The notes: a model not told the origin generated them from the sequence alone. A stretch of 64,000 bases of DNA from Sphingomonas brevis (GCF_023516505.1 NZ_JAMGBB010000001.1:372001-436000), one strand, 5' to 3'; positions 36,530-47,277 are shown, counted from the stretch's first letter. Translations and numbers: made by a program.

Positions 36530-37021
36530 TCAGTTGCCCAGCGACAATCCGGCAAATTGGTTAAGAAAGCGTTGGGCTAGTAACCACATTCCGCCCACCG
36601 CGATGGCGACACCGTACGGGACCTCCGGACGGCCGGTCTTTTTGCGAATGCGATGCAGGCCGAGAACGACCAGGGTAAGCAGCCCGCCCGCCATCGACAT
36701 GATCACCAGCAGCTTCACCGTATCGTAGGGCGCAAACCACAGGGCCAGCGCCCCGGCCAGCTTCACGTCCCCGCCGCCCATCACGTTGAGGTAAAAGGCG
36801 CCGGCGAAGAGCAGGAAGACGATTACCGCCATCGCCACCCGCAGGGAGGCGTCAGGCCAAAGGTCGACGCCGGACGCCCACCAATAGACGGGCGCGAGCA
36901 AGGCAATGGCAACGTTAAGTCGATCGGAAATCGTGTAGGTCTTGATATCGACCACCGCGATCCAGACGAGCATTGCCGCCAATATTCCGAGCAGGGCCAG
37001 GGTGAATCCGCCATTCATCAT
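36530..37021 (-). CDS. cpaA: Prepilin peptidase CpaA/TadV
   Basis: A membrane aspartic protease of about 163 residues that cleaves Flp prepilin. Catalytic Asp residues are in the first cytoplasmic part (VVDIKTYTISDRLN) and the GxGD motif (VMGGGDVKLAGAL). About five hydrophobic segments. First gene of the operon; no flp pilin gene is seen beside it. The starts at 37021 and 37018 are both possible. Confidence 0.92.
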   Translation of the reverse strand: MMNGGFTLALLGILAAMLVWIAVVDIKTYTISDRLNVAIALLAPVYWWASGVDLWPDASLRVAMAVIVFLLFAGAFYLNVMGGGDVKLAGALALWFAPYDTVKLLVIMSMAGGLLTLVVLGLHRIRKKTGRPEVPYGVAIAVGGMWLLAQRFLNQFAGLSLGN

Positions 37022-37071
37022 GATGGCACCTCTAGACGCCACGCCTTTCCAAACCGTAACCAAACGGTCCG

Positions 37072-38181
37072 ATGGAGAGAGTTGACGTACTGATTGTCGG
37101 TGGCGGCATCGCCGGAGCCAGCCTTGGCGCGCGCCTTGCGAGCCACGTCAGCGTGTTGATTATCGAGGCAGAAGATCTGTGCGGGCGCCATGCCACCGGC
37201 CGTTCGGCTGCGTTTTGGCAGGCGAGTCTCGGCGGTGAAACTCCCGAGCGCCAGCTGAGCCTGGCCTCCAAACCAATGTTCGATGCAAATTGGCCTGGCA
37301 GCGACGCGCCGTTGCTGCGCCCCAGAGGGGCGGTCCACCTGACGGGTCCCTGTGGCGAGCGTTTTGAGGATATTGACAATCTCGCCGGCGAGCATCGGCC
37401 GGTTCACTTGAGCCGGGCCGAAATCGATCGGCTAATTCCGGGATTGCGCGAGCAATGGACCGGCGCCTGGTATGAGGCGAGCTGCGCCGACATCGAAGTC
37501 GCGGCTTTTCACGATAGCTGCCTTCGCGCCGTGAAGCGGCTAGGCGGCCAGGTCCGTACGGACGTCGCGTTGCTGTCTGCAAAAGGGTCGGCGGAGGGAT
37601 GGCGGGTCGAGACGAACCAAGGCTCGATCGAAGCTGGGGTTGCCGTCAACGCGGCTGGCGCCTGGGGCGATGAGGTCGCCCGACGTGCCGGTGTCGATAC
37701 GCTGGGGCTTGAGCCGCTACAGCGCACGGTGGTGCAACTTCGGGTCGGACGTAAGGGTTTGCGCGACATTCCGTTCGTCACCGACAGCCACGACAGTTTC
37801 TATTTCAAGGGCGAGGGCGACAATAGCGTGTGGGTTTGCCCGCTTGACGAGACGCCGGTCGAGCCGGGCGACGCGGCGCCGGAGGAACTGGACGTTGCCA
37901 CCGCGATCGACCGATTCGAGCAAGCGGTCGATTGGCCGGTCGAGGCGGTCGAGCGCAAATGGGCAGGCCTCAGGACGTTTGCGCCCGATCGCGGCATGAA
38001 GTTCGGGTTCGACCCGGTCAAAGCAGGATTCTTCTGGTGTGTCGGGCAGGGCGGCATGGGCATCCAGACCGCGCCTGCCGCATCCCTGCTATGCGCGGCC
38101 CTGATCATGGGCGAATCGATGCCGGGCGAATTGAGCGCGATCGATCCGGCCGAGTTCGAGCCGCGCGGGCTGCGCAACTAG
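37072..38181 (+). CDS. FAD-dependent oxidoreductase, DAO/DadA-like
   Basis: 369 residues. The N-terminal FAD Rossmann motif DVLIVGGGIAGASLGARLA is followed by the DAO fold, with GVAVNAAGAWGDEVARRAGV and the C-terminal FWCVGQGGMGIQTAPAASLL. Such enzymes oxidise D-amino acids, glycine, sarcosine or hydroxy acids; the substrate is not evident. It diverges from cpaA across about 50 bases. Confidence 0.88.
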   Translation: MERVDVLIVGGGIAGASLGARLASHVSVLIIEAEDLCGRHATGRSAAFWQASLGGETPERQLSLASKPMFDANWPGSDAPLLRPRGAVHLTGPCGERFEDIDNLAGEHRPVHLSRAEIDRLIPGLREQWTGAWYEASCADIEVAAFHDSCLRAVKRLGGQVRTDVALLSAKGSAEGWRVETNQGSIEAGVAVNAAGAWGDEVARRAGVDTLGLEPLQRTVVQLRVGRKGLRDIPFVTDSHDSFYFKGEGDNSVWVCPLDETPVEPGDAAPEELDVATAIDRFEQAVDWPVEAVERKWAGLRTFAPDRGMKFGFDPVKAGFFWCVGQGGMGIQTAPAASLLCAALIMGESMPGELSAIDPAEFEPRGLRN

Positions 38182-38189
38182 CAATTGTC

Positions 38190-38255
38190 TTCCCCGCGCG
38201 AGCGGGGACCCAGGTCTTTTGATTCGCTAGGTTCCCGCTTGCGCGGGAATGACGA
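38190..38255. repeat. REP-like repeat, family B, copy 1
   Basis: Two hairpins: TCCCCGC (38191-38197) with GCGGGGA (38202-38208), and TTCCCGC (38232-38238) with GCGGGAA (38243-38249), followed by TGACGAG. The related copy 2 at 42949-43053 is in the opposite orientation. It lies between convergent genes. Confidence 0.8.
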
Positions 38256-38267
38256 GATGGAATCAGA

Positions 38268-38711
38268 TTAACGCCTGGCTTCGGCCTCGGCGCAAGCCAA
38301 GGCGTCGGCGCGCTCATTTTCGGGGTGGCCGTCATGGGCCTTTACCCAATGCCATTCGATGCGGTGGGGTTCGGACGCTTCGAGCAGTGCTTGCCATAGC
38401 TCGGCATTCTTGACCGGCTTCTTGTCGGCAGTCCTCCACCCGTTGCGCCGCCATCCATGAATCCATTTGGTAATGCCGTCGCGGACATAATTGCTGTCGG
38501 TCCATAGCTGGACCCGGCAAGGTTTCTTGAGCGCGTTCAGCGCCTCGATCGCCGCCATCAGCTCCATGCGGTTGTTGGTGGTTGGCGCCTCGCCGCCAGA
38601 AAGCTCGCGCTCCTTGCCGTTGGAACGCAGGATCGCGCCCCAGCCGCCCGGGCCTGGATTGCCCTTGCACGCGCCATCGGTAAAAATTTCGACGTCGGGC
38701 AGCTCCAGCAT
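38268..38711 (-). CDS. rnhA: Ribonuclease HI
   Basis: Degrades RNA in RNA-DNA hybrids. 147 residues with the four catalytic acids: Asp in [17 protein letters not shown], Glu in [14 protein letters not shown], Asp in [13 protein letters not shown] and Asp in [12 protein letters not shown]. Its ATG shares one base with the ispH stop. Confidence 0.97.
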   Translation of the reverse strand: MLELPDVEIFTDGACKGNPGPGGWGAILRSNGKERELSGGEAPTTNNRMELMAAIEALNALKKPCRVQLWTDSNYVRDGITKWIHGWRRNGWRTADKKPVKNAELWQALLEASEPHRIEWHWVKAHDGHPENERADALACAEAEARR

Positions 38712-39658
38712 CAGGCGACAAGCTCGCGGGGAAGCTTGAAGGTCATCCGCTCGGGCTCGTGCTCGCCGATCTCCTCGGTCACCTCAAATCGTTCGGCCAA
38801 TGCCTCGACGACCTCGCGGACCAATATTTCGGGAGCCGAAGCCCCGGCCGTGAGGCCAACGATCCGCGGCGTGCCGAGCCAGTCCCAGTCGATGTCCGCC
38901 GCGCGCTGGATGAGACGGGCCGGCGCACCGCTGCGCTCGGCGACTTCGGCCAGCCTGAGCGAATTGCTGCTATTGGGCGCGCCGATCACCAGCATTCGTT
39001 CGCAGTGCGAGGCAATCGTCTTGACCGCGGCCTGCCGGTTGGATGTGGCATAGCAAATATCCTCGCTCCGAGGCGCGAGTATGGCCGGAAAGCGGACCTG
39101 CAAGGCCTCGACGATTTGCGCGGTGTCGTCGACCGAAAGTGTCGTCTGGGTCAGGAAGGAGAGGTTGCCCGGATCGGCGGGCTCCAGAAGGGCGACATCC
39201 TCGATCGACTCGATCAGCGTCATAGTGCCCGGCGGGACTTGGCCAAACGTGCCGATGACTTCCGGGTGGCCGTCATGGCCGATAAACAATATGTGGCGGC
39301 CCGCTTCGATCAGGCGTTCGGCCTGGCGATGGACCTTGCTGACCAAAGGACAGGTGGCATCGAGATAGTCGAGGCCGCGGGCCTGTGCGGCGGCCGGGAC
39401 GACCTTCGGAACGCCATGGGCCGAAAATACCACCGGGCGGCCGTCGGGCACTTCGTCGAGTTCCTGGACGAAAACCGCGCCAAGGCCCCGCAGCCGGTCG
39501 ACGACGAAACGATTGTGAACGATTTCGTGGCGAACATAGACCGGAGGGCCGAACCGCTCGATCGCCAGTTCGACGATCTTGATGGCACGGTCGACACCGG
39601 CGCAAAAGCCGCGCGGTGCCGCGATAAGCAGTTGTAGTTCAGGCTTGGGCAAGCTCAT
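38711..39658 (-). CDS. ispH: 4-hydroxy-3-methylbut-2-enyl diphosphate reductase
   Basis: A [4Fe-4S] enzyme and the last step of the MEP isoprenoid pathway. 315 residues; cluster cysteines in [24 protein letters not shown] and [13 protein letters not shown], plus HEIVHNR and [14 protein letters not shown] 39658 ([11 protein letters not shown]) is used because the longer reading to 39829 adds unrelated residues antisense to the neighbouring lipoprotein gene. Confidence 0.96.
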   Translation of the reverse strand: MSLPKPELQLLIAAPRGFCAGVDRAIKIVELAIERFGPPVYVRHEIVHNRFVVDRLRGLGAVFVQELDEVPDGRPVVFSAHGVPKVVPAAAQARGLDYLDATCPLVSKVHRQAERLIEAGRHILFIGHDGHPEVIGTFGQVPPGTMTLIESIEDVALLEPADPGNLSFLTQTTLSVDDTAQIVEALQVRFPAILAPRSEDICYATSNRQAAVKTIASHCERMLVIGAPNSSNSLRLAEVAERSGAPARLIQRAADIDWDWLGTPRIVGLTAGASAPEILVREVVEALAERFEVTEEIGEHEPERMTFKLPRELVA

Positions 39659-39746
39659 CGCCGCGCATGTAAGCGGTCGCTTGCAGCAAGCCAAGGCGGT
39701 TCCTATGACGGGCGCCACCGAGCGTATGATTGAAGGAAGCCATATC

Positions 39747-40379
39747 GTGAAGCGTCGCCTTACTGCCCTTGCCCTGGTTTTTCTGGCCGCGGCCTGCTCG
39801 AAAGAAGGCGAAATTACCGAGACGGGCATTTATGTTACGCGCTCGGTTTGCCCGCAGGTCGGCATTCCCGCCGCGACCGGCGACATCACCCTGTTCAACC
39901 CGTCGAATCGAACCGACGCGGCCGCGCTCGACGTGTCGGCGGCAATGACCAATGTTCGCTCGACGTGCGATGACAGCGGCGCCAACGTCGTGTCGACGGT
40001 TACCTTTGATGTCGTCGCCACCCGCCGCGACGCTGCTGAGGCGCGGACCGTGGTCCTGCCTTATTTCACTGTCGCAATGCAGGGCGGGTCGCAAATCGTG
40101 GCAAAGAAGATTGGCAACATTGGCCTCAATTTCGCCGCCGGAAGCATTCGCGCCCAGACTGCGGGCCAGGCGACGATCCAGGTGTCCCGTTCGGTTGCGA
40201 CCCTGCCCGAGGACGTTCGCCAGGAACTCACGCGCAAGCGCAAGGCGAGCGATCCCAACGCGGCGATCGATCCGCTGTCCGACCCGACGATCCGCGACGC
40301 GGTCGCCCGGGCGACGTTCGAGCATCTGATCGGCTTCCAGCTGACCCAGGATCAACTGCGCTACAACGCGACGCGCTAG
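39747..40379 (+). CDS. Putative lipoprotein, unknown function
   Basis: 210 residues from a GTG with GAAGGAAG 8 bases before it. Signal peptide and lipobox ([13 protein letters not shown]) predict membrane anchoring. The mature region is beta-rich in appearance ([28 protein letters not shown]) with two further Cys residues (SVCPQVG, RSTCDDS) that could form a disulfide. I do not recognise a named domain. It precedes the glycine riboswitch. Confidence 0.75.
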   Translation: MKRRLTALALVFLAAACSKEGEITETGIYVTRSVCPQVGIPAATGDITLFNPSNRTDAAALDVSAAMTNVRSTCDDSGANVVSTVTFDVVATRRDAAEARTVVLPYFTVAMQGGSQIVAKKIGNIGLNFAAGSIRAQTAGQATIQVSRSVATLPEDVRQELTRKRKASDPNAAIDPLSDPTIRDAVARATFEHLIGFQLTQDQLRYNATR

Positions 40380-40444
40380 CGCTCCGACCCTGATTGACTC
40401 AATCGCGTGGCGCGGCCACAGCGGCTCCGTCATCCGTGGCCTTG

Positions 40445-40632
40445 GTCGCGGAAGGCGCGCACGGGAGAGCGCCCCTGAATATTTCAGTGGCCGCCGAAGG
40501 AGCAACCGCCCCCGGAATCTCTCAGGCACCAGGGACCGCGCGCGCCAATGACAGTCTGGAAAGAGCCCCGGATCACAGTCCGGGGCCACCGAAGGGGCAA
40601 AGCTCTCAGGTGCCGCGACAGAAGGGGGCTCG
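40445..40632 (+). promoter_or_regulatory. Tandem glycine riboswitch
   Basis: Two consecutive glycine aptamers. The first, at about 40450-40547, has GGGAGAGC, the GCCGAAGGAGCAA core (40493-40505) and AATCTCTCAGGCACC. The second, at about 40551-40631, has GGAAAGAG, ACCGAAGGGGCAA (40588-40600) and AGCTCTCAGGTGCC. A linker joins them. It stands just before gcvT and should switch on the cleavage operon when glycine is high. Confidence 0.93.
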
Positions 40633-40683
40633 AATCAACAGCGTGTGGGTTATCCCACGCGACGGCTTTCGAGGACCTGCGGC

Positions 40684-41808
40684 GTGATTGAGACTAGCGA
40701 ACAATTGGACAGGCTGCCGCTGGATGCGTGGCACCGCGCCCGGGGCGGACGAATGGTGCCCTTCGCCGGCTATGAAATGCCGGTCCAGTATGACGGCATC
40801 ATGGCCGAGCATTTGTGGGTGCGAAGCCACGCCGGCCTGTTCGATGTCAGCCATATGGGGCAATTGCTGTTCCATGGACCGAACGTCGATCATGCGCTGG
40901 AAGCGCTTCTGCCGGGCGACCTCATTGCGCTAAAAGATGGGCGGCTCAAATATTCGATGCTGCTCGCCGAGGACGGCGGGATAATCGACGATCTGATGGC
41001 CACGAGGCGCGGCGACCAATTCTACCTGGTGGTCAACGGCGCGACCAAGCATGGCGATATCGAGCAGTTCCAGAAGCGATTGCCGCGGACGATCGCCATG
41101 GATCACATGAAAGAGCAGGCGCTGCTTGCACTGCAGGGGCCGGAGGCGGTCGCGGTGCTGGAGAGCATCGTCCCCGGCGTCGGCGAACTCAGTTTCATGC
41201 AGGCGGGGCTCTACCATTGGGACGGAAAACCGCTTTGGATCAGCCGCTCGGGCTATACCGGCGAAGACGGGTTTGAGATTTCGGTTTCGGGCCGCGACGT
41301 CGAGTCATTGGCCGACACCCTGGCGGCCGACGAGCGGGTCAAGCCGATCGGGTTGGGAGCGCGCGACTCACTGCGGCTCGAAGCGGGACTGCCGCTCTAC
41401 GGTCATGATCTGAGCGGCGAGACGACGCCGGTGATGGCCGACCTTAACTTTGCCATCAACAAGCGCCGCAAGGCCGAAGGTGGGTTTGCCGGGGCTCTCC
41501 GGATCATGGCCGAGTTGGAGAATGGCGCGGCGCAGAAAAGGGTGGGCTTGCTGGTTGAGGGCAAACAGCCGGTCCGTGAAGGCGCGCTGATCCTCGACTC
41601 TGAAGGTAGCGAAGTCGGCAAGGTCACGTCGGGTGGGCATTCCCCGTCGCTCGGCCGGCCGATCGCCATGGGTTACGTTGCCACCCCGTTGGCCGAGCCC
41701 GGAAGCACGCTGACGCTAGAGCAGCGCGGCAAGCTGTTCCAGGCCGCCGTCGCGCCAATGCCTTTCGTCCCCCATCGCTATCATCGCAAACAGGGAGCAG
41801 CCGCATGA
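40684..41808 (+). CDS. gcvT: Glycine cleavage system T protein (aminomethyltransferase)
   Basis: Transfers the one-carbon unit from GcvH-bound aminomethyl to tetrahydrofolate, releasing ammonia. 374 residues from GTG 40684, preceded by GAGGAC. Seen: [39 protein letters not shown] and [19 protein letters not shown]. First gene after the riboswitch; it overlaps gcvH by 4 bases. Confidence 0.97.
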   Translation: MIETSEQLDRLPLDAWHRARGGRMVPFAGYEMPVQYDGIMAEHLWVRSHAGLFDVSHMGQLLFHGPNVDHALEALLPGDLIALKDGRLKYSMLLAEDGGIIDDLMATRRGDQFYLVVNGATKHGDIEQFQKRLPRTIAMDHMKEQALLALQGPEAVAVLESIVPGVGELSFMQAGLYHWDGKPLWISRSGYTGEDGFEISVSGRDVESLADTLAADERVKPIGLGARDSLRLEAGLPLYGHDLSGETTPVMADLNFAINKRRKAEGGFAGALRIMAELENGAAQKRVGLLVEGKQPVREGALILDSEGSEVGKVTSGGHSPSLGRPIAMGYVATPLAEPGSTLTLEQRGKLFQAAVAPMPFVPHRYHRKQGAAA

Positions 41809-42176
41809 GCCTCTATTTCACCAAGGAGCATGAATGGATCCGCGTCGACGGCGACGTGGCGACGGTCGGAATCTCGGATCACGCCCAGGAAGCTCTGGGC
41901 GACATCGTCTTCGCCGAGGTTCCAGACGCGGGCCGCAGCCTCAACAAGGGCGATGACGCGGCAGTGGTGGAATCGGTCAAGGCTGCTAGCGATGTCTATG
42001 CCCCGGTTGGCGGAGAGGTAGTCGAGGGAAATAGTGCGCTGGCCGACGATCCGGCGCTTATCAACCGCGATCCGGAAGGCGCAGGCTGGTTCTTCAAGCT
42101 GAAGCTTGCCGATGCCTCCGAGCTTGAGGGGCTGATGAGCGAAGCGGATTATCGCGAATGGCTGACGACGCTCTGA
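41805..42176 (+). CDS. gcvH: Glycine cleavage system H protein
   Basis: Small lipoyl carrier, 123 residues. Lipoyl-lysine Lys59 in [20 protein letters not shown], plus the start [20 protein letters not shown]. Lipoylation depends on octanoyl transfer, for which lipB is in this window. Its 3' end overlaps the next gene by 19 bases. Confidence 0.97.
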   Translation: MSLYFTKEHEWIRVDGDVATVGISDHAQEALGDIVFAEVPDAGRSLNKGDDAAVVESVKAASDVYAPVGGEVVEGNSALADDPALINRDPEGAGWFFKLKLADASELEGLMSEADYREWLTTL

Positions 42177-42940
42177 CTCCGGATCCAAACGTGGAGGGCA
42201 CTCCCGCCTCGACCTCGCAATGGGATGCGGCGGACTATGCCCGCATTGGTGGCTTCGTGCCGGCATTGGGGCAGGCGGCGCTGGAGCTGCTCGATCCGCA
42301 GCCGGGAGAGCATATCCTCGACGTCGGCTGCGGCGACGGCACGCTGACCCTCAAGATCAAGGAAATGGGCGCCGACGTCGTCGGTATCGACAACAGTCTT
42401 TCCATGATCGGTGCGGCGCGGGCGAAAGGGCTCGATGCGCGGCTGATGGACGCGGCGCAGCTGAAGTTCGGCGAGGCGTTCGACGCCGTTTTTTCCAATG
42501 CAACCTTGCACTGGGTGCTCGACAAGGAGCGGGCGGCGCGCGCGATCTGGTTCGCGCTTAAGCCCGGCGGACGTTTCGCGGGCGAAATGGGGGGCGACGG
42601 CAATCTCGCCCGGCTGCGCGAGGCACTCGACGATGAGCTGGTCGCGCGCGGGTTCGGCCCGCCGACCTATGCCGCCAACTGGTATCCGTCGGTCGAGGAT
42701 TTCACCGCCGTTTACGAGCAGGCAGGGTTCAAGGACATCGACGCCCGCTTGATCGAGCGGCCGACCCCACTGGAACATGGTGTCGCCGCCTGGGTCATCA
42801 CTTTCCGCGCCGGCTGGCTCGACCGGGCCGGCGTTCCGCACGAAGAACGCCAATCGATCGCCGACGCCGTCGCCGAGCGGGTTGGTTCCGACATGGCCGA
42901 CTATGTCCGCCTTCGCTTCATCATGAGGAAGCCCAAGTGA
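42158..42940 (+). CDS. Class I SAM-dependent methyltransferase within the gcv operon
   Basis: 260 residues with the SAM-binding motif [20 protein letters not shown] (about 51-70), GIDNSLSMI and [15 protein letters not shown], a pattern near the trans-aconitate methyltransferase and UbiE groups. Its ATG is inside gcvH (19-base overlap), although GTG 42191 is also possible. Substrate unknown. A methyltransferase at this point in a gcv operon is not part of the standard set. Confidence 0.85.
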   Translation: MADDALTPDPNVEGTPASTSQWDAADYARIGGFVPALGQAALELLDPQPGEHILDVGCGDGTLTLKIKEMGADVVGIDNSLSMIGAARAKGLDARLMDAAQLKFGEAFDAVFSNATLHWVLDKERAARAIWFALKPGGRFAGEMGGDGNLARLREALDDELVARGFGPPTYAANWYPSVEDFTAVYEQAGFKDIDARLIERPTPLEHGVAAWVITFRAGWLDRAGVPHEERQSIADAVAERVGSDMADYVRLRFIMRKPK

Positions 42941-42948
42941 AAAATACT

Positions 42949-43053
42949 CGTCATTCCCGCGCACGCGGGAACCTAGCCAAGCAAGAAAACTGGGTCCCCG
43001 CTTTCGGGCACCCATCGAAGTACTACTTCGATGGGACCCTCGCGGGGATGACG
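42949..43053. repeat. REP-like repeat, family B, copy 2, with an internal palindrome
   Basis: TTCCCGC/GCGGGAA and GTCCCCGC/GCGGGGA hairpins match copy 1 at 38190-38255 in reverse. Inside the second is a perfect palindrome: CCCATCGAAGTA (43011-43022), C, then TACTTCGATGGG (43024-43035). It lies between the methyltransferase stop and the gcvPA ribosome-binding site. Confidence 0.82.
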
Positions 43054-43067
43054 AAGGGAGGGATGCG

Positions 43068-44426
43068 GTGAGGTATCTTCCCCTTTCCGAGACCGATCGC
43101 TCCGCCATGCTCGCCACGATCGGCGCCGGCTCGGTCGACGATTTGTTTCGCGACGTGCCGGAGGGGCTGCTGCTTAAGGATTCCATCGCGGGCCTGCCGC
43201 CGCACGCCAGCGAAATGGCGGTCGAGCGCGACCTCGCTGCGATGGCTCGCAAGAATATGGTTGCGGGCGACGTGCCATTCTTCCTCGGATGCGGCGCCTA
43301 CAAACATCATGTTCCGGCGAGCGTCGATCATTTGATCCAGCGCGGCGAGTTCCTGACCGCCTACACGCCTTATCAGCCGGAAATTGCGCAGGGCACGCTG
43401 CAGGTGCTGTTCGAATTCCAGACCCAGGTTGCACGGCTGCTGGGCTGCGAGGTTGCCAACGCCTCGATGTACGACGGCTCGACCGCCTGCTGGGAAGCGA
43501 TCGGCATGGCGCGGCGGATCACGCGCAAATCGAAGGCGATCATCTCGTCGGGGCTGCACCCGCACTATGTCAGCGTCTGCAACACGATGGCCAAATTCAC
43601 CGGCGATACGCTGGATACCGAATTGCCGAGCCTCGATGCGGCGACCGATGCCAAGCGGCTGATCGCCAGCATCGACGCCGAAACCAGCTGCGTCGTCGTT
43701 CAATATCCCGACATCCTTGGCCGGATCACCGACCTGACCCCGATCGCCGAGGCGGCGCAGGCCAAGGGCGCACTGCTGATCGCGGTTGTGACCGAGCCGG
43801 TCGCGCTGGGCTTGATCAAGGCGCCGGGGGAGATGGGGGCGGACATCGTCGTCGGCGAAGGCCAGTCGATCGGTGTGGGCCTGCAATTCGGCGGACCCTA
43901 CGTCGGCCTGTTCGCCACCCGCGAGAAATATGTCCGGCAGATGCCGGGCCGGCTGGCCGGCGAGACGGTCGATGCCGAGGGCAAACGCGGTTTCGTGCTG
44001 ACCTTGTCGACCCGCGAGCAACATATCCGCCGCGAAAAGGCGACCTCGAACATCTGCACCAACTCAGGTTTGTGCGCGCTGGCCTTTTCAATCCATATGA
44101 CCCTGCTGGGCGAAACGGGCCTCGCCGGCCTCGCTAAGATGAATCACGCGCGCGCGTGTGAGGCGGCGGAGCGATTGTCGAAAATCGCCGGCGTGCGGCT
44201 GGTCAACGACAATTTCTTCAATGAATTTACGCTGGAGCTGCCGGTCGAGGCCCGCCCGGCAGTTCACGCCATGGTCCAAAAGGGAGTGCTCGGCGGTGTG
44301 TCGCTCGGGCGGCTCTATCCGGGCGTCGATGCGCTCAAGAACGGGCTGGTGGTGGCGGTGACCGAAACCGCCAGCGAAAAGGATATTGATGCGCTGGAAG
44401 CGGCGTTGAAGGAGCTGTGCAAGTGA
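43068..44426 (+). CDS. gcvPA: Glycine dehydrogenase (decarboxylating) subunit 1
   Basis: N-terminal-half subunit of the split P protein, 452 residues, GTG start with GGGAGG 6 bases before it. Begins [15 protein letters not shown]; has [38 protein letters not shown] and [15 protein letters not shown]. It lacks the cofactor lysine, which is carried by gcvPB. Coupled to gcvPB by a GTGA overlap. Confidence 0.96.
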   Translation: MRYLPLSETDRSAMLATIGAGSVDDLFRDVPEGLLLKDSIAGLPPHASEMAVERDLAAMARKNMVAGDVPFFLGCGAYKHHVPASVDHLIQRGEFLTAYTPYQPEIAQGTLQVLFEFQTQVARLLGCEVANASMYDGSTACWEAIGMARRITRKSKAIISSGLHPHYVSVCNTMAKFTGDTLDTELPSLDAATDAKRLIASIDAETSCVVVQYPDILGRITDLTPIAEAAQAKGALLIAVVTEPVALGLIKAPGEMGADIVVGEGQSIGVGLQFGGPYVGLFATREKYVRQMPGRLAGETVDAEGKRGFVLTLSTREQHIRREKATSNICTNSGLCALAFSIHMTLLGETGLAGLAKMNHARACEAAERLSKIAGVRLVNDNFFNEFTLELPVEARPAVHAMVQKGVLGGVSLGRLYPGVDALKNGLVVAVTETASEKDIDALEAALKELCK

Positions 44427-46048
44427 CCGCCGAGACCGAAACCGCGGCCAAGCCGGCGAGCCCAAATCCGTCGGGCTGGCGCCCGTCCGCGCCGGCAACA
44501 GGCGAGCCAGTCGCCGCGCCGACCGTGACCGGTAACCGCGCGCTGATGCTTGAAGAGCCTTTGCTGTTCGAAATCGGCCGGCGCGATCAGACCGGCATCG
44601 ATTTGGAGCCCGCCAAGGCCGTTGCCACGCGTCTCGGCGGCCTGGAACGCAACGGCGTCGATTTGCCCGGCCTCAGCGAACCCGAGACGGTACGGCACTA
44701 CACCCGGCTCTCGCGGCAGAACTACGCGATCGACCTCGGTCTGTTTCCGCTCGGATCGTGCACGATGAAACATAATCCGCGCCTCAACGAAAAGATGGCG
44801 CGCCTGCCCGGCTTTTCCGACATTCATCCGCTTCAGCCGCAGGAGACGGTCCAGGGCGCGCTGGAAGTGATCGACCGGCTCGCCTTTTGGCTGATTGAGC
44901 TCACCGGCATGCAGGGCGTAGCGATGAGCCCGAAGGCCGGCGCACACGGCGAGTTATGCGGGCTGCTTTGCATTCGCGCCGCCCTGGAAGCGCGCGGCGA
45001 TCCGCGGCAGGTCGTGCTGGTCCCGGAAAGCGCTCATGGCACCAACCCCGCCACGGCTGCTTTTTGCGGCTACCGGGTCGAGAATATACCTGCGACCAAG
45101 GCCGGGCGGGTCGATCTGGAGGCGCTCAAGGCTCGCCTGGGTCCGGACGTCGCCGCGGTGATGATCACCAATCCCAACACCTGCGGCCTGTTCGAGCCGC
45201 AGATGAAGGAGATCAGCGACGCCGTGCATGCCGCCGGGGCCTTCGTCTATTGCGATGGCGCCAACTTCAACGCGATCGTCGGCAAGGCGAAGCCCGGGGA
45301 TCTCGGCGTCGACGCGATGCACATCAACCTTCACAAGACCTTCTCGACCCCCCATGGCGGGGGCGGACCGGGATCCGGGCCAGTGGTATTGTCGGAGGCG
45401 CTGGCGCCGTTTGCCCCGTTGCCATTCGTCCAGAAGTCGGACCGCAGCTACAAGATGGTCGAGGAGGAGACTGCCCACGAGCAAGGGAGCGACAGCTTCG
45501 GCCGTATGGTCGCCTTCCACGGCCAGATGGGCATGTTCACCCGGGCTTTGACCTATATTTTGAGCCATGGCGCCGATGGTCTCGCCCAGGTCGCGGGGGA
45601 TAGCGTCCTCAACGCCAATTACCTCCTCCGCAGCCTGGAAGATGTGCTCGACGCCCCGTTCGCCTTCTCAGGCCCCTGCATGCATGAGGCAATTTTCAGC
45701 GATAAGGGCTTCGCCGAGGGCTTCTCGACGATCGACGTCGCCAAGGCGCTGATCGACGAAGGCTTCCATCCAATGACGATGTATTTTCCGCTGGTTGTTC
45801 ATGGCGCGATGCTGGTCGAGCCGACGGAAACCGAGTCCAAGGCCAATCTCGACCAGTTCATCGCCGCGCTGCGCTCGATCGCGGAGCGCGCCAAGGCTGG
45901 GGATCCAGCACTGAAGGCCGCACCGATCCATGCCCCGCGCCGCCGCCTCGACGAGACGCTGGCGGCAAGGAAGCCAGTCCTAACCTATAATAACCCGGCG
46001 CCGGACGGCTCCTCGACTGGCCTGGGAGCGCACTTCGGCGGCGGTTGA
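44423..46048 (+). CDS. gcvPB: Glycine dehydrogenase (decarboxylating) subunit 2
   Basis: PLP-bearing subunit of the split P protein, 541 residues from GTG 44423 (AAGGAG 8 bases before). It has [18 protein letters not shown], the cofactor lysine Lys305 in [20 protein letters not shown] and a C-terminal domain [21 protein letters not shown] short Ala/Pro-rich N-terminal stretch is present before the conserved part. Its TGA overlaps the next gene's ATG by one base. Confidence 0.96.
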   Translation: MTAETETAAKPASPNPSGWRPSAPATGEPVAAPTVTGNRALMLEEPLLFEIGRRDQTGIDLEPAKAVATRLGGLERNGVDLPGLSEPETVRHYTRLSRQNYAIDLGLFPLGSCTMKHNPRLNEKMARLPGFSDIHPLQPQETVQGALEVIDRLAFWLIELTGMQGVAMSPKAGAHGELCGLLCIRAALEARGDPRQVVLVPESAHGTNPATAAFCGYRVENIPATKAGRVDLEALKARLGPDVAAVMITNPNTCGLFEPQMKEISDAVHAAGAFVYCDGANFNAIVGKAKPGDLGVDAMHINLHKTFSTPHGGGGPGSGPVVLSEALAPFAPLPFVQKSDRSYKMVEEETAHEQGSDSFGRMVAFHGQMGMFTRALTYILSHGADGLAQVAGDSVLNANYLLRSLEDVLDAPFAFSGPCMHEAIFSDKGFAEGFSTIDVAKALIDEGFHPMTMYFPLVVHGAMLVEPTETESKANLDQFIAALRSIAERAKAGDPALKAAPIHAPRRRLDETLAARKPVLTYNNPAPDGSSTGLGAHFGGG

Positions 46049-46686
46049 TGACCAGGCCCAGCTTCCCGCCTTACAATGTTAGCGATCTGGGCAAGGGCCT
46101 GAAGCGCAAGGCGCCGGCCGCCGGGCGCAATGTGGGTCCGATCGGCGACGTGCTCGCGGAATGGTTGCCGGCAAGCGGACTGGTGCTGGAGATCGCCAGC
46201 GGCACGGGCGAACATGCCCTGGCCTTCGCACAACGCTTTCCAAACCTGACCTGGCAACCCAGCGACCCGGATCCGGAAGCGCTGGCGTCAATTGCCGCAT
46301 GGCAGGCGGAAGGCCCGGGCAACCTGCTTCCACCGATTGCGTTGGACGTTACCATCGACTGGCCCATCGACAGCGCCGATGCGATCCTGTGCGTCAACAT
46401 GGTTCACATCAGTCCATGGCCGTGCTCGCTGGGTTTGCTCGATGGTGCCGAACGACTGTTGGCAAGCGGCGCGCCGCTGATCCTTTATGGTCCGTGGCTG
46501 GAAGCAGGGATCGAGGCGGCACCTTCAAACCTCGCCTTCGACCTGGATCTCAAGGCGCGCAATCCCGAATGGGGCCTGCGATTGGTAGAGGATTTCGCGG
46601 CCGAAGCGGCGCTACGCGGTTTTATCCTCAGGGAGCGCAGGCCGATGCCGTCCAACAATCTGATGCTGCGGTTCGAGCAGGCCTAG
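46048..46686 (+). CDS. DUF938 SAM-dependent methyltransferase-like protein
   Basis: 212 residues. Methyltransferase-fold signs are ILEIASGTGEHA (here VLEIASGTGEHALAFAQRFP), WQPSDPDPEALASI and ILCVNMVHISPW; the overall pattern is that of the DUF938 family, whose substrate is unknown. One-base overlap with gcvPB makes it the last gene of the operon. Its last 75 bases overlap the convergent PAP2 gene. Confidence 0.87.
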   Translation: MTRPSFPPYNVSDLGKGLKRKAPAAGRNVGPIGDVLAEWLPASGLVLEIASGTGEHALAFAQRFPNLTWQPSDPDPEALASIAAWQAEGPGNLLPPIALDVTIDWPIDSADAILCVNMVHISPWPCSLGLLDGAERLLASGAPLILYGPWLEAGIEAAPSNLAFDLDLKARNPEWGLRLVEDFAAEAALRGFILRERRPMPSNNLMLRFEQA

Positions 46687-47277
46687 ACGCCGTCCGGCCT
46701 GCAGCGCGAGACCGACAGCCAGCAGGCCAAATGCCCAGCCGCCGATGACGTCGCTGGGCCAATGCACGCCAAGATAAATCCGCGACAGGCCTACGACGAG
46801 CGCCAGCAGCAACGCGCCCATGACCCATGGTCCGCGGCGGGCGGGGGCGGCGACAATCAGCGCCGCTGCCAAAAAGGCGGTCAGGCTGTTGGCGGAGTGG
46901 CCACTGGGAAAGGCGAGACTGGAGGGTAGCCAATCGACGCCGAAATGGGGACGCGGGCGGCCGATCCAGTCCTTCATGAATTCTACCAATGTGCGCTCGA
47001 CAAGGACGGTTGCGACCAGCAACAGCGCGACGGCGGGCTGCCGCCGGAACAACAACCACAGCGATGCCGCGGCGGTCACGCTCAATGTGACATAGGCTCC
47101 ACCAAGATTTGTGAGGCCGGCGACCAGGGCCGTCAGTCGGGGCCATTCGGCGCGAGCTTCGGCCAGGCTCTGCAACAATCCCACTTCGAACCTGTCGGCG
47201 GGTCCGCCGGCGACAGCGGCCACGGCAAAAATCGAAATCAGAAGGATCATGACGACTGGCTTGGTCAAGTTAGTCAT
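46612..47277 (-). CDS. PAP2-family lipid phosphatase
   Basis: 221-residue membrane protein with the three PAP2 motifs: KDWIGRPRP, SLAFPSGHSAN and SRIYLGVHWPSD, so a phosphatidate or undecaprenyl-diphosphate phosphatase is likely. Five to six hydrophobic segments are visible. It overlaps the DUF938 gene tail to tail by 75 bases. Confidence 0.9.
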   Translation of the reverse strand: MTNLTKPVVMILLISIFAVAAVAGGPADRFEVGLLQSLAEARAEWPRLTALVAGLTNLGGAYVTLSVTAAASLWLLFRRQPAVALLLVATVLVERTLVEFMKDWIGRPRPHFGVDWLPSSLAFPSGHSANSLTAFLAAALIVAAPARRGPWVMGALLLALVVGLSRIYLGVHWPSDVIGGWAFGLLAVGLALQAGRRLGLLEPQHQIVGRHRPALPEDKTA

